From Luteibacter sp. Sphag1AF (GTDB taxonomy: Bacteria; Pseudomonadota; Gammaproteobacteria; Xanthomonadales; Rhodanobacteraceae): a DNA stretch of 64,000 nt. Numbering within the stretch: the first letter of the stretch is position 1; each line of letters begins with the position of its first letter. Location: NCBI RefSeq assembly GCF_014192715.1, contig NZ_JACHYH010000009.1:1-64000 (forward strand). Reading direction: 5' to 3'. Below are positions 49,449 to 57,968 of this stretch, piece after piece. A program made the translations under genes and the position numbers. Below the pieces are notes generated by a model. The model worked only from the letters and a program-made list of their open reading frames with translations. It searched no databases and was not told the origin of the DNA.

Positions 49449-49928
49449 TCAGCGCGAGCCTGCCACCAGCGCCTCACGTTGCGCCAGCCAGGACGCCGAC
49501 AACTTGCCGCGCAGCAACTGGCTGACACCCACCTCGAGGCGTCCCAAAGCAATGGCGTCGATCAGGTCGGGGGCCAGTTGTGCCAGTCGGCTCATCTTGC
49601 TCGCTTGGCCGAGGTCGATGCCCTCGGCCGCCGCGATCTCGGTCATCGAACTGAACCGTCCTTCGTCCAGCAGGCGCTGCCAGTGGTGCGCGAGGCCGAG
49701 CGCCCGCATCAAGGGGGTGTCCTGCGCCATCTCACGAACCAGTCGTTCGCGGCGGGCCTCGTCCAGGAACTCCTGCGGTGCGTCCAGCGGCGTGATGACC
49801 TGCTTCTTCAAACCCCGGCGCACCAGCGTCCAGGGCAGGAAGGTTTCCATCTGCACGCCGCCAGCAGGCAGCGGCGTCTGATACGTCACTGGGTCGCCCT
49901 TGGCGTGGCCACGATGCTTCTTGCTCAT
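49449..49928 (-). CDS. Small helix-turn-helix-like protein, second of a paralogous pair
   Basis: 159 residues. The N-terminus is basic (MSKKHRGHAKGD); METFLPWTLVRRGLKK follows and then a helical part HHWQRLLDEGRFSSMTEIAAAEGIDLGQASKMSRLAQLAPDLIDAIALGRLEVGVSQLLRG, which looks like a ParB-type or recombinase-accessory HTH. It shares METF-P-RRG, WQ-LLD-G and LAPD-I with its 5' neighbour. Its start overlaps that gene's stop (ATGA). Function unknown; a helper of the serine recombinase or a DNA-binding repressor are guesses. Confidence 0.65.
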   Translation of the reverse strand: MSKKHRGHAKGDPVTYQTPLPAGGVQMETFLPWTLVRRGLKKQVITPLDAPQEFLDEARRERLVREMAQDTPLMRALGLAHHWQRLLDEGRFSSMTEIAAAEGIDLGQASKMSRLAQLAPDLIDAIALGRLEVGVSQLLRGKLSASWLAQREALVAGSR

Positions 49929-50296
49929 ACGTCCTCCTCGAAGGTGGCCATGAGCTGGCGCTGGGCGTGCCAGTCGACCATCAGGCGGTTTCGCTGAAAC
50001 CACATCAGCGTCAGCCGCCGTGGCTGCTTGCCCGCCATGAACTGCTCGATGATGTCTGGGGCCAGCAGGGTCAGGCGCAGCAGTTCGTTGACCACCGAGT
50101 GGTGCAGCTTCTCGGCGCGGGCGATGGCCGACCCGCTCTGCATCGCGCCGGTGTCCAGTAGGTGCTGCCAGTAGAAGGCGCGTGCGACACCGTCGAGCAG
50201 GGTCACGTCGTGGACGCTGCGCTCGTCGGTGGCCACGCGCTGGACGCCTCGGCGTCGGAACGTCAGGGGCACAAAGGTTTCCATCGACTCGTCCAT
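49925..50296 (-). CDS. Small helix-turn-helix-like protein, first of a paralogous pair
   Basis: 123 residues: MDESMETFVPLTFRRRGVQR, then FYWQHLLDTGAMQSGSAIARAEKLHHSVVNELLRLTLLAPDIIEQFMAGKQ, a helical HTH-like core, ending LMWFQRNRLMVDWHAQRQLMATFEEDV. Similar in layout to the next gene (49449-49928). Overlaps both the recombinase stop (ATGA at 50296) and the following start, so the module is translated as a coupled unit. Confidence 0.65.
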   Translation of the reverse strand: MDESMETFVPLTFRRRGVQRVATDERSVHDVTLLDGVARAFYWQHLLDTGAMQSGSAIARAEKLHHSVVNELLRLTLLAPDIIEQFMAGKQPRRLTLMWFQRNRLMVDWHAQRQLMATFEEDV

Positions 50297-51684
50297 CAGG
50301 CTTCGACCTCCAGCAGCTCGGCACCGATGCTGTCCGGGGCGAACTCCGCGATAAGCGCATTCCAACCCACCTCACGCCACTTCACCTTGATCCCCTGCAC
50401 CTCGCCCGCGTGGACGAGGTCGATGCGCTCGATCATCAGATTGGCGATGCGGTGGCGCTCGACCGGGAACAGTTGATCCCACACGTTGTTGAGCCGTCCC
50501 ATCGCCATCACGGTGGTGGCCTCGTCGATCTGGGCCCCGTTGCGTTGGATGTGGCGCACCACCGACGCCACGGTCTCCGGACTGGTCAGCACCGTTCGGA
50601 TCTGGGCCACCACCGCCCCCTCGATCTCCGGCGCGGGCAGGCGCTCGTAGCCCTTGCCCGGCGCGCCGAACCGCGCTTCCGACTTGGACAGGTAGTAGTG
50701 GTACTTGCGCCCGTTCTTGCGCGAGTAGGTCGGGTACATCCGCTCGCCTGAGGGTGCGTACAGCAGGCCGCGCAGCAAGGCGTCGGTGCGCGACCTGATC
50801 TTGGTTTCCACCGACCGGGTGTGACCGTCCTTGGCCAGCACCTCGTGAACTCGGCCCCACAGCCCGGGATCGATGATGGCTTGATGCACGCCCGGGTACC
50901 AACTGCCCTTGTGCGACAACTCCCCGAGGTAGATGCGGTTGCGCAGCAGCTTGTGCAGGTACTTCTTGTCGATGCGTGTGCCCGCCCGCGTCTGGCCGTC
51001 CTGTGTCGTCCACGCCTTGGTCGTGATGCCATCCAGCGTCAGGTTGGCGGCAATCTGGGTGGGCGAGCCGATGGTCAGCATCTCCTCAAAGATGCGCCGC
51101 ACCACCGCCGCCTCCGCGTCGTTGATGACCAGCAGACGGTTCTCGACGTCGAAGCCGAGCGGCGGCACGCCACCCATCCACATGCCTTTGCGCTTGCTGG
51201 CGGCGATCTTGTCGCGGATGCGCTCGCCGGTGACCTCGCGCTCGAATTGGGCGAAGGACAGCAGCACGTTGAGCATCAACCGCCCCATCGAGGTGGTGGT
51301 GTTGAACTGCTGCGTGACTGACACGAACGACACGCCGTGGCGCTCAAACACCTCGACCATCTTGGAGAAGTCGGCAAGGCTGCGCGTCAGGCGGTCAATC
51401 TTGTAGACCACCACGATGTCGATCTGGCCGCGCTCGATGTCGGCCATCAGGCGTTTCAGCCCGGGACGATCCGTGTTGCCGCCGGAGAAGCCGGGGTCGT
51501 CGTAGTCGTCGGCCACCGGAATCCATCCTTCTGCGCGCTGGCTGGCGACGTAGGCGTGGCCAGCCTCCTTCTGCGCGTCGATGGAGTTGAACTCCTGGTC
51601 AAGGCGTTCGTCCGAGGACACCCGGCAGTAGACCGCGCAGCGTTTGCGCGCCTTGGGAGAGGCGATTTGGGTGGCGTCGCTCAT
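50296..51684 (-). CDS. Large serine recombinase (resolvase/invertase N-terminal domain)
   Basis: 462 residues. Resolvase catalytic domain at the N-terminus, nucleophile Ser23 in YCRVSS, the conserved DRLTRSLADF and FSFAQFEREVTGERIRDKI-like stretch, then a recombinase domain (PTQIAANLTLDGITTKAW) and a zinc-free C-terminal part rich in basic residues. It may catalyse integration, excision or inversion of DNA. The start at 51684 overlaps the DUF2924 stop by 4 bp. It lies 1.15 kb past the tmRNA 3' end, but serine recombinases seldom target tmRNA genes, so its own attachment site is unknown. Confidence 0.9.
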   Translation of the reverse strand: MSDATQIASPKARKRCAVYCRVSSDERLDQEFNSIDAQKEAGHAYVASQRAEGWIPVADDYDDPGFSGGNTDRPGLKRLMADIERGQIDIVVVYKIDRLTRSLADFSKMVEVFERHGVSFVSVTQQFNTTTSMGRLMLNVLLSFAQFEREVTGERIRDKIAASKRKGMWMGGVPPLGFDVENRLLVINDAEAAVVRRIFEEMLTIGSPTQIAANLTLDGITTKAWTTQDGQTRAGTRIDKKYLHKLLRNRIYLGELSHKGSWYPGVHQAIIDPGLWGRVHEVLAKDGHTRSVETKIRSRTDALLRGLLYAPSGERMYPTYSRKNGRKYHYYLSKSEARFGAPGKGYERLPAPEIEGAVVAQIRTVLTSPETVASVVRHIQRNGAQIDEATTVMAMGRLNNVWDQLFPVERHRIANLMIERIDLVHAGEVQGIKVKWREVGWNALIAEFAPDSIGAELLEVEA

Positions 51685-52133
51685 TGCGCACCTGCCTTGC
51701 CGGTCAGGCCGAAGAACAGTGGCCCCGACCAGTGCGTGCCGGTGATCTGCCGGGCCACGGCTGTCAGGCTCTTGAAGGTGCTGCCCTCGTACTCGAACAG
51801 ACCTTCGGCGGTGACCGCCACCTTGTGCTCGCGGTCGCCCCATTCGCGCAGCAGCACGGTGCCGGGCGCGAAGTTGGTGTCGCGCGGGCGAGCCCGCAGC
51901 TTGATCTTGGAATGCTTGGCACCGATGGCCTGCAGGCGCTGGCGCGTGTTGTGCGCCAGACCGCCAAAGACCTCCTCCTGCATCTTGTAGGCGATGCGCG
52001 ACTCGATGAAGACGCGGTTGGGGTTGATGGGGCGGCTGCTGAAGTACCGATCCCACACTGGCCACAGCTCGGCGATGGGCAGGCTCGACAGCTCTGCGAT
52101 CCGCGCGGCGACGGATGCTTGTTTCTCGTTCAT
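51681..52133 (-). CDS. DUF2924 domain protein
   Basis: 150 residues. The pattern AARIAELSSLPIAELWPVWDRYF, ESRIAYKMQEEVFGGL, and APGTVLLREWGDREHKVAVTAEGLFEYEGSTFKSLTAVARQITGTHWSGPLFFGL matches DUF2924, a family usually encoded beside serine recombinases on mobile elements. The ATG at 52133 has AGGAG 8 bases upstream; a GTG just before it is possible. First gene of the coupled module. Confidence 0.85.
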   Translation of the reverse strand: MNEKQASVAARIAELSSLPIAELWPVWDRYFSSRPINPNRVFIESRIAYKMQEEVFGGLAHNTRQRLQAIGAKHSKIKLRARPRDTNFAPGTVLLREWGDREHKVAVTAEGLFEYEGSTFKSLTAVARQITGTHWSGPLFFGLTGKAGAQ

Positions 52134-52162
52134 CACAACTTCTCCTGTTGATAGGGGGTTGT

Positions 52163-52318
52163 ATGAACGCGCTGGTCGGGCAGGAAGCCAAGGCCAACTT
52201 CTCTCTGTTTTGGCGCTTCTGCGACGACGGTTCGGACGATGGCCAGAAGGTGTTCGTCCGAGACGACGCCATCGAAGGCATCGCCCGCAGCCTGACGCTG
52301 GAAATCATCGAAATCTGA
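52163..52318 (+). CDS. Possible small phage protein or gene remnant
   Basis: A 51-residue frame, MNALVGQEAKANFSLFWRF... ending LTLEIIEI, with GGGGG a few bases upstream. It sits between the divergent DUF2924 gene and the lysis cassette and is followed by a hairpin. It could be a true small gene or the 3' end of a phage structural gene; I recognise no family. Confidence 0.35.
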   Translation: MNALVGQEAKANFSLFWRFCDDGSDDGQKVFVRDDAIEGIARSLTLEIIEI

Positions 52319-52341
52319 AACCCAACTAGTTCAACCCTGAG

Positions 52342-52380
52342 ACCCGCCCTGATGCTCGCGCATCGGGCGGGTTTCGCATT
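52342..52380 (+). terminator. Stem-loop before the lysis cassette
   Basis: ACCCGCCCTGATG and CATCGGGCGGGT form a stem with a bulged C and a CTCGCG loop, followed by a T-poor TTTCGCATTT. It separates the lysis genes from whatever lay upstream. Confidence 0.45.
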
Positions 52381-52394
52381 TCTGGAGCACGCAA

Positions 52395-52685
52395 ATGAAC
52401 GCACCGACTGTGACAGGGGGCATGGTGACCATGCCCAAGGACGAATTCGAAGAACTGCTGGAGCGCGTCGCCGAACGCGGCGCTCGCCACGCGCTGGCTG
52501 ACGTGGGCCTCGATGGCGAAGACGCGGCCAGCGACATCCGAGAGCTGCGGGGCCTGCTGGAGGCCTTCAACACGGCCAAGTACACCGCGTGGCAGACGGT
52601 GGTCAAGGTGATCACCACCGGCTTCCTGCTGGCGCTGGTCGCAGGCGCAATCATCAAGCTCAAGGTGTTCGGAGGTGGCCAATGA
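52395..52685 (+). CDS. DUF6127-like phage membrane protein
   Basis: 96 residues: KDEFEELLERVAERGARHALADVGLDGEDAASDIRELRGLLEAF followed by one membrane helix near the C-terminus (VVKVITTGFLLALVAGAI). It resembles small DUF6127 proteins found next to phage holins. Overlaps the holin gene (ATGA at 52682-52685). It may help anchor or regulate the lysis proteins. Confidence 0.6.
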   Translation: MNAPTVTGGMVTMPKDEFEELLERVAERGARHALADVGLDGEDAASDIRELRGLLEAFNTAKYTAWQTVVKVITTGFLLALVAGAIIKLKVFGGGQ

Positions 52686-53158
52686 TCGAGACCTTGCTGG
52701 GTGGCCTCCTTGGAGGGGCCTTCCGTCTCGCGCCCGAACTGCTTAAGTGGCTCGACCGCCAAGGCGAGCGTGGTCACGAATTGGCGATGCAGGACAAGGC
52801 GCTGGAGTTCGAGAAGCTGCGCGGCGCGCAGCGGATGGCCGAAATCGGCGCAAGCGCTGATGCGGCGTGGAACGTCGGAGCCATTGATACGCTGCGCGAC
52901 GCCGTCCGCACCCAAGGTGAGAAGTCCGGTGTGCGCTGGGCCGACGCGCTCTCAACCAGCGTGCGTCCGGTGATCACCTACTGGTTCATGGCCCTGTACT
53001 GCGCGGCCAAGACGGCGGCATTTGTGGCTGCCGTGACCGCTGGAGCTGGCTGGGGCACGGCCATCCTGCACGCCTGGACGGAAGCCGATCAGGCGCTGTG
53101 GGCCGGGGTACTGAATTTCTGGTTCCTCGGGCGCGTGTTCGACCGGGTGCGTTCGTGA
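52682..53158 (+). CDS. Phage holin, GTA-type three-helix
   Basis: 158 residues. A short N-terminal helix (ETLLGGLLGGAFRLAPELLKWL), a charged middle, then hydrophobic segments VITYWFMALYCAAKTAAFVAAVTA and AGVLNFWFLGRVF. This matches 3TM GTA-type holins, which open the inner membrane for endolysin release. It overlaps the lysozyme gene by 4 bp (GTGA). Confidence 0.75.
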   Translation: MIETLLGGLLGGAFRLAPELLKWLDRQGERGHELAMQDKALEFEKLRGAQRMAEIGASADAAWNVGAIDTLRDAVRTQGEKSGVRWADALSTSVRPVITYWFMALYCAAKTAAFVAAVTAGAGWGTAILHAWTEADQALWAGVLNFWFLGRVFDRVRS

Positions 53159-53619
53159 GCGAAGTGCCGAAAACGGCCATCGAGCTGGCCAAGCGATTCG
53201 AGGGGTTCCACCGCGTGCCGAAGGCCGATCCTGGACGCGCACACCCGTACATCTGTCCTGCAGGGTACTGGACGATTGGCTATGGCCACCTCTGTGATCC
53301 GAAGCACCTGCCGATCACCGAGACCGAGGCCGAGATCTATCTGGCGCGCGACCTGCAGACGGCGCTCGCCGCGACGCTGCGTTACTGCCCGGTGCTCGCC
53401 GCCGAAACCGAAGGGCGACTTTCGGCCATCGTGGACTTCACCTTCAACCTTGGCGCAGGGCGTCTGCAGACGTCGACGCTACGGCGGCGAGTCAATCAGC
53501 GTGACTGGGTTGCGGCCAGGCAGGAGCTGCGCCGATGGGTTTATGGCGGCGGGAAAGTGCTGCCGGGACTCGTCACACGGCGGGAGGCTGAGGCCGCTTG
53601 GCTGCTTCGCAACGCCTGA
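53155..53619 (+). CDS. Phage lysozyme (glycoside hydrolase family 24)
   Basis: 154 residues. Catalytic Glu16 in RFEGFHRVP and the CPAGYWTIGYGH motif around residues 34-45 mark a T4/P22-type muramidase; the C-terminus has FNLGAGRLQTSTLRRRVN and GLVTRREAEAAWLL. There is no signal peptide, so the upstream holin would release it. The start is GTG at 53155, overlapping the holin stop. Confidence 0.88.
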   Translation: MSEVPKTAIELAKRFEGFHRVPKADPGRAHPYICPAGYWTIGYGHLCDPKHLPITETEAEIYLARDLQTALAATLRYCPVLAAETEGRLSAIVDFTFNLGAGRLQTSTLRRRVNQRDWVAARQELRRWVYGGGKVLPGLVTRREAEAAWLLRNA

Positions 53620-53698
53620 TCCAGAACCGCGCGGAAGAGCTTGGCTTTACCGCTGAACAGCGCGTTCATGTCATCCACGCCAATTCGGAGCACAAGCA

Positions 53699-53989
53699 AT
53701 GAGCAATCAATTCAAAAAGGCAGTCATCGACGACGTGTCCTGCCGCAGCATCGACGAAACCTTGCAGGCAAGCCTGCTGGATTTGTTTGAGTACGCCATG
53801 AAAACGGCCGCGACGACGCTTGTCCGTGAGGCTAAGTTCGATACGTCTGATTTCGCTACCGCCAAGGAACGAAACTGTGAGGGCTTTGCGCTGCTCGTGA
53901 GCCGAGCACGCGCCGACTCACGCAACGAATGGTTTGGGGCGTTTCAGCGGGGCGAGCAGCGCCTCGATGTCATCGGCCACCTCGAGTAG
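53699..53989 (+). CDS. Hypothetical protein after the lysozyme gene
   Basis: 96 residues, no recognised family: MSNQFKKAVIDDVSCRSIDETLQASLLDLFEYAMKTAATTL at the start, ending FGAFQRGEQRLDVIGHLE. Mostly helical, neutral. It ends 7 bp before the convergent HrgA-like gene. Confidence 0.5.
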   Translation: MSNQFKKAVIDDVSCRSIDETLQASLLDLFEYAMKTAATTLVREAKFDTSDFATAKERNCEGFALLVSRARADSRNEWFGAFQRGEQRLDVIGHLE

Positions 53990-53995
53990 CCTTCT

Positions 53996-54943
53996 TCAGT
54001 CCGTCGTCTCGGGAACATCCCAATCAGCCAGCCTCGCTTCGCCGGTTTGGTAGAACTGCTTCACCAGTTTCACGTAGTCCAGAAAATCCCGGTTTTCGGT
54101 TGCCAGCCGGTTGGCCATGTCCCAATCAATCTCGTCCCGTTCACGAGCTGGAATCAAGACCTGGCTCTCTGCCGGGTTGTCGGCATCCAGTTTGATCAGG
54201 CCGATGCCGTGGGCGGCGAACAGCATTCGCAGCTCCTTGAGCGTGTCCTGGCCCTCGATCTCCGCAGCGACCAGATATCCAAAATTGGCCCATGACGAGT
54301 TTGAAACCGCCTGGAAAAAGCATTCACGCACGTTCGATCGGTTGATCAGCAACTTGGCCTCGAACGACCAAAGCTTGGTGCGCTTGTCGGAATACTGATT
54401 CACGCAGTCCCGCACCTCCTGGTGCCACTCAGCGCCCAAGTCCTCCATCCCGACCACGTCCGGGTACAGCCAACGGTTGCCGTTCGGCCCTCGCTTGTTC
54501 GATGAGCGCTTCTCGTCAATGCGCTTCGAGTAGACCCCGAACTCTTCCCACAGATACAGCGCGAGCAGCGGGTACATCGCGTGTTCACCCAGTGTCTTGC
54601 CATCGGTGCTTACGGTGGTGCTAGTGGCCGTACTCTCAGCCGCAGCAACTTCTGCGACGTCTGATTTTTCCGTGTAGTAGTACTTGCGCGGCCTACCCTC
54701 GGTAGTCTTCAACTCCGGATGCCTTTTTTGCAAGCTGGGACGCCGTGAGCCAATTTCCGCGACCAGCTGCTGCACCAAGTCGCCGTCGGTTTTGATGTAC
54801 CCGCCTTGACTGTTGGATTTCTTCTCCTGGCACTCCATGGGATAGGTACCAAATATCCACTCAGCGATCTGTCGAGCCGTCAGCTTTTCCTCGGGTCGTG
54901 CTTTCAAGCAATCCAGAACAGCTTTCGCTAGATTCAATGCCAT
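53996..54943 (-). CDS. HrgA-like protein: HARE-HTH plus PD-(D/E)XK-like nuclease domain
   Basis: 315 residues. Residues 1-75 form a HARE-HTH (NLAKAVLDCLKARPEEKLTARQIAEWIF), then a low-complexity linker (DVAEVAAAESTATSTTVSTDG) and a C-terminal domain with YPDVVGMEDLG and WSFEAKLLINRSNVRECFFQAVSNSSWANFGYLV, where Asp and the E-x-K would form a nuclease centre. This agrees with HrgA-type proteins near restriction loci. The ATG at 54943 has GGGGG 5 bases upstream. Last gene of the type I restriction operon. Confidence 0.75.
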   Translation of the reverse strand: MALNLAKAVLDCLKARPEEKLTARQIAEWIFGTYPMECQEKKSNSQGGYIKTDGDLVQQLVAEIGSRRPSLQKRHPELKTTEGRPRKYYYTEKSDVAEVAAAESTATSTTVSTDGKTLGEHAMYPLLALYLWEEFGVYSKRIDEKRSSNKRGPNGNRWLYPDVVGMEDLGAEWHQEVRDCVNQYSDKRTKLWSFEAKLLINRSNVRECFFQAVSNSSWANFGYLVAAEIEGQDTLKELRMLFAAHGIGLIKLDADNPAESQVLIPARERDEIDWDMANRLATENRDFLDYVKLVKQFYQTGEARLADWDVPETTD

Positions 54944-54971
54944 AGGCACCCCCTTTGTGCACTGGTATCGC

Positions 54972-57968
54972 TCACGCCGACGCTCCCGTCTGTGGCGGTG
55001 CCTTCGGCGTCACCGAGCCCGGGTGGTAGGTCGAGTCGAAGACCATATCCGTCAGCCAGCGTTTGAAACTCGGGTTGTCACTGAACTGCTTGAACAGCTC
55101 CGTGTGGTCGGAGATCAGCTCCAGTACCACGCGATTGAGCGCCTTGTCGTGCTCCAGCTTGGCGTTCTGCTTGTCGGAGTTGGCCTGCGCGTTTTGGTAG
55201 GCCTTGTCCTGCGCCACACGGGCCGGAATCTCCTCGGTGATGACCTTGCGGATCTTGTCGCCGTCCTTCCATTCGATGTTGCCGAACATGTCGTTGAAGG
55301 CTCTGATGATGTTCGACAACTTGTCGATTTCCGGCGTACCGCCACCGCCGCCGCCGCCGGGCGGGGGCGGTTCGATGAAGGCGTCGGCATCGTCCATCGA
55401 CATCTTCAGTGACGCCTGCGCTTCTACCCGATAGCTGTCCATGTCGATGGCTTCCAGCACGCCCTTGGAGAGGTCTTCCTCCTTCGGGGCCGGTAGCTTC
55501 GGGATCAGGAAGTTCAGGAAGATCGACAGCTTTTCCCAAGCCGGGTGGCCGTAGGTCAGGATCGCAGCAAGAAAGCCGTAGCTGCGCACGAAAGCCTTGG
55601 CCTTGCCCTTGAACTCGACTTGACCATCTTCGTCCAGGTTGTCGATGTACTCGGCCACACAGGTATCGAGAATGGGGTCGAGCTTGTCGCGGTCTGCGCC
55701 GGTGACATAGAGCGCAACCAAATCTTCAACCTGTTGCCAGCTGTACACCTGTTTGGCATCGAGGTCGTTCTTCAAGTCGTGCAGCTTGTTGGGGTCGGTT
55801 TCGCCGACCTGCACCGTCGCGCGGTAATAGTCCTGAAATGCGGCTTTCACGGCCTCGGCGTTGTCGGCAAAGTCCAGCACGAAGGTATCGCGCTTTTGCG
55901 GGTGAGCTCGGTTTAGTCGAGACAGCGTTTGAACCGCCATCACGCCACCCAGTGGTTTGTCCACGTACATCGTGTGCAGCAGCGGCTCGTCAAAGCCGGT
56001 GACGAACTTGTTGGCGACGATCAGGAAGCGATACGGGTCTTGCTTAAGCTTGGACGGAATGTCCTTGCTCGGGAATTCGTTGAGATCGGCTTCGGTCTTC
56101 CTCACCCCGCCAATTTCAAAGTCGCCCGAGTACGCCACGATGGCCTTGAAGGGGCTCTTGATTGAGGCGAGGTAATCCGACACCTCACGGTAGTAGTCGA
56201 TGGCCCGTGCGATGCCGTTGCAAACGATCATCGCCCGCGCCTTGCCACCGATCTTTTGCTTCCCCGCCACCTGCGCTACGAAGTGGTCAACCATGATCTC
56301 GGCCTTCTTGCGGATGGCCTTGTCGTGGGATTCGACGTAGTGACGAATCTTCTTCAGCGCCTTCACCTTGTCAAAGTCGGGATCTTCCTCGACTGTCTTG
56401 GCGACGTGATAGAAGCTGTCCACCGACGTGTAGTTCGCAATCACGTCGAGGATGAAACCCTCTTGAATGGCCTGCTTGGTGGTGTAGGTCAGTTCCTCCG
56501 GCGAGCGGTAACGCGCCTCACTGCCCTCGATGAACCGCTCCCCGAACAACTCCAGCGTCCTGTTTTTCGGCGTGGCCGTGAACGCGAAGTAGCTGGCGTT
56601 CGACAGCATCTTGCGCGATTCGATCAGTTTGTTGACGGCGTCCTCGACCGATTCCTCATCGTCCTCGTCGTCACCAGGAGCGCCTGACAAGGCCATATGC
56701 ATCTTGGCCGTCGTCTTACCGCCCTGGCTGGAATGCGCCTCGTCGATCAGCAACGCGAACTTCTTGCCGCCGAGGTCTACCAGCTCATCGAGGATGAACG
56801 GAAACTTCTGCACCGTCGTGACGATGATCTTCTTGCCTTTGCGCAGGAAGGTGCGCAGCTCGGCGGCATCCTCGGAATGGCCGAAGATCGATGCAACGTG
56901 GTCGTAGCTCTTGATGGTGCGGGCGATCTGGGTATCAAGCGCGCGTCGGTCGGTGATGACGATCACCGAGTCGAACTGAGCCAACATCGCATCGGCGGCC
57001 GTTTTGAGTTCGACCAACTGGTGAGCCAACCACGCGATGGTGTTGCTCTTGCCGCTGCCTGCCGAGTGCTGAATGAGATAGCGCTTGCCAACCCCATCCT
57101 CGCGGGAGCGGCGCAGCAAGGCACGGACAGTACGCAGTTGGTGAAACCGTGGGAACACCTGCTTGCGCCGCTTCTTGCCCTTTTCGTCTTCCTCTTCCAC
57201 CACCTGCGTGAAGTTCTCGATGATGTTGGCCAGCGAGTCCTTGATCAGCACCTGCTTCCACAGATAGTCGGTCTTCAGGCCGTGCGGGTTGGGCGGGTTG
57301 CCCGCGCCGCTGTTCCAACCCTGGTTGAACGGTAGGAACCACGAGGTCTTCCCGGTGAGATGCGGGCAGAACCGCACCTCGGCGTCGTCCACCGCCATGT
57401 GCGCCACGCAGCGCCCCAATTGGAACAGCAGCTCGCCCGGGTTACGGTCAGTTTGGTACTGGGTGATGGCGTCGGCGACGGTCTGCTTGGTCAGCGAGTT
57501 TTTCAACTCGAAGGTCATCACCGGCAGGCCATTGATGAAGATGGCGACGTCCAGCGAGCGCTGCGACTCGTCATTGCTGTAGCGCAACTGGCGGGTGACG
57601 CTGAAGATGTTCTTGCCAAAGTTCTCGGCAGCGCTGACGTTGCCCGGCGTCGGCAGCAGCTTGTACAGATCAACGTGAACCGGGCCGTGGCCCACGCCCT
57701 TGCGCAGCACATCCACCACGCCCCGCTTGGCGATCTCGCCCTGGATTCGGTGCAAGAACTGAGTGCGCTTGATTCCCTCGCTTGCCAGCTCCAGTGTGTC
57801 GACCGCCTTGGGCTGGGTGGCCTGCAGAAACGCCAGCAACTGCACCACGTCCACCGCCACGTCGCGGTTGTAGTCGCTGGGGTTGCCCTGCACGTAGCCG
57901 CCGCTGTTGCAGAGGTCGCGCACGATCAAGGCCTCCAGGCCCTTTTCGCTGGTGTCAGTCGTCGCCAT
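54972..57968 (-). CDS. hsdR: Type I restriction enzyme subunit R
   Basis: 998 residues. Nuclease region with Asp140 and E154-L-K156 (SLDVAIFINGLPVMTFELK), SF2 translocase with Walker A SAGSGKSNT (residues 302-310) and DEAH at 409-412, TATPKNRTLELFGE, and RLNRAHPQKRDTFVLDF. The C-terminal region carries a run of four Pro and seven Gly. The start MATTDTSEKGLE at 57968 has GGGGAG 7 bases upstream and overlaps hsdS by 14 bp. With HsdM and HsdS it cuts unmodified foreign DNA far from the recognition site. Confidence 0.95.
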   Translation of the reverse strand: MATTDTSEKGLEALIVRDLCNSGGYVQGNPSDYNRDVAVDVVQLLAFLQATQPKAVDTLELASEGIKRTQFLHRIQGEIAKRGVVDVLRKGVGHGPVHVDLYKLLPTPGNVSAAENFGKNIFSVTRQLRYSNDESQRSLDVAIFINGLPVMTFELKNSLTKQTVADAITQYQTDRNPGELLFQLGRCVAHMAVDDAEVRFCPHLTGKTSWFLPFNQGWNSGAGNPPNPHGLKTDYLWKQVLIKDSLANIIENFTQVVEEEDEKGKKRRKQVFPRFHQLRTVRALLRRSREDGVGKRYLIQHSAGSGKSNTIAWLAHQLVELKTAADAMLAQFDSVIVITDRRALDTQIARTIKSYDHVASIFGHSEDAAELRTFLRKGKKIIVTTVQKFPFILDELVDLGGKKFALLIDEAHSSQGGKTTAKMHMALSGAPGDDEDDEESVEDAVNKLIESRKMLSNASYFAFTATPKNRTLELFGERFIEGSEARYRSPEELTYTTKQAIQEGFILDVIANYTSVDSFYHVAKTVEEDPDFDKVKALKKIRHYVESHDKAIRKKAEIMVDHFVAQVAGKQKIGGKARAMIVCNGIARAIDYYREVSDYLASIKSPFKAIVAYSGDFEIGGVRKTEADLNEFPSKDIPSKLKQDPYRFLIVANKFVTGFDEPLLHTMYVDKPLGGVMAVQTLSRLNRAHPQKRDTFVLDFADNAEAVKAAFQDYYRATVQVGETDPNKLHDLKNDLDAKQVYSWQQVEDLVALYVTGADRDKLDPILDTCVAEYIDNLDEDGQVEFKGKAKAFVRSYGFLAAILTYGHPAWEKLSIFLNFLIPKLPAPKEEDLSKGVLEAIDMDSYRVEAQASLKMSMDDADAFIEPPPPGGGGGGGTPEIDKLSNIIRAFNDMFGNIEWKDGDKIRKVITEEIPARVAQDKAYQNAQANSDKQNAKLEHDKALNRVVLELISDHTELFKQFSDNPSFKRWLTDMVFDSTYHPGSVTPKAPPQTGASA

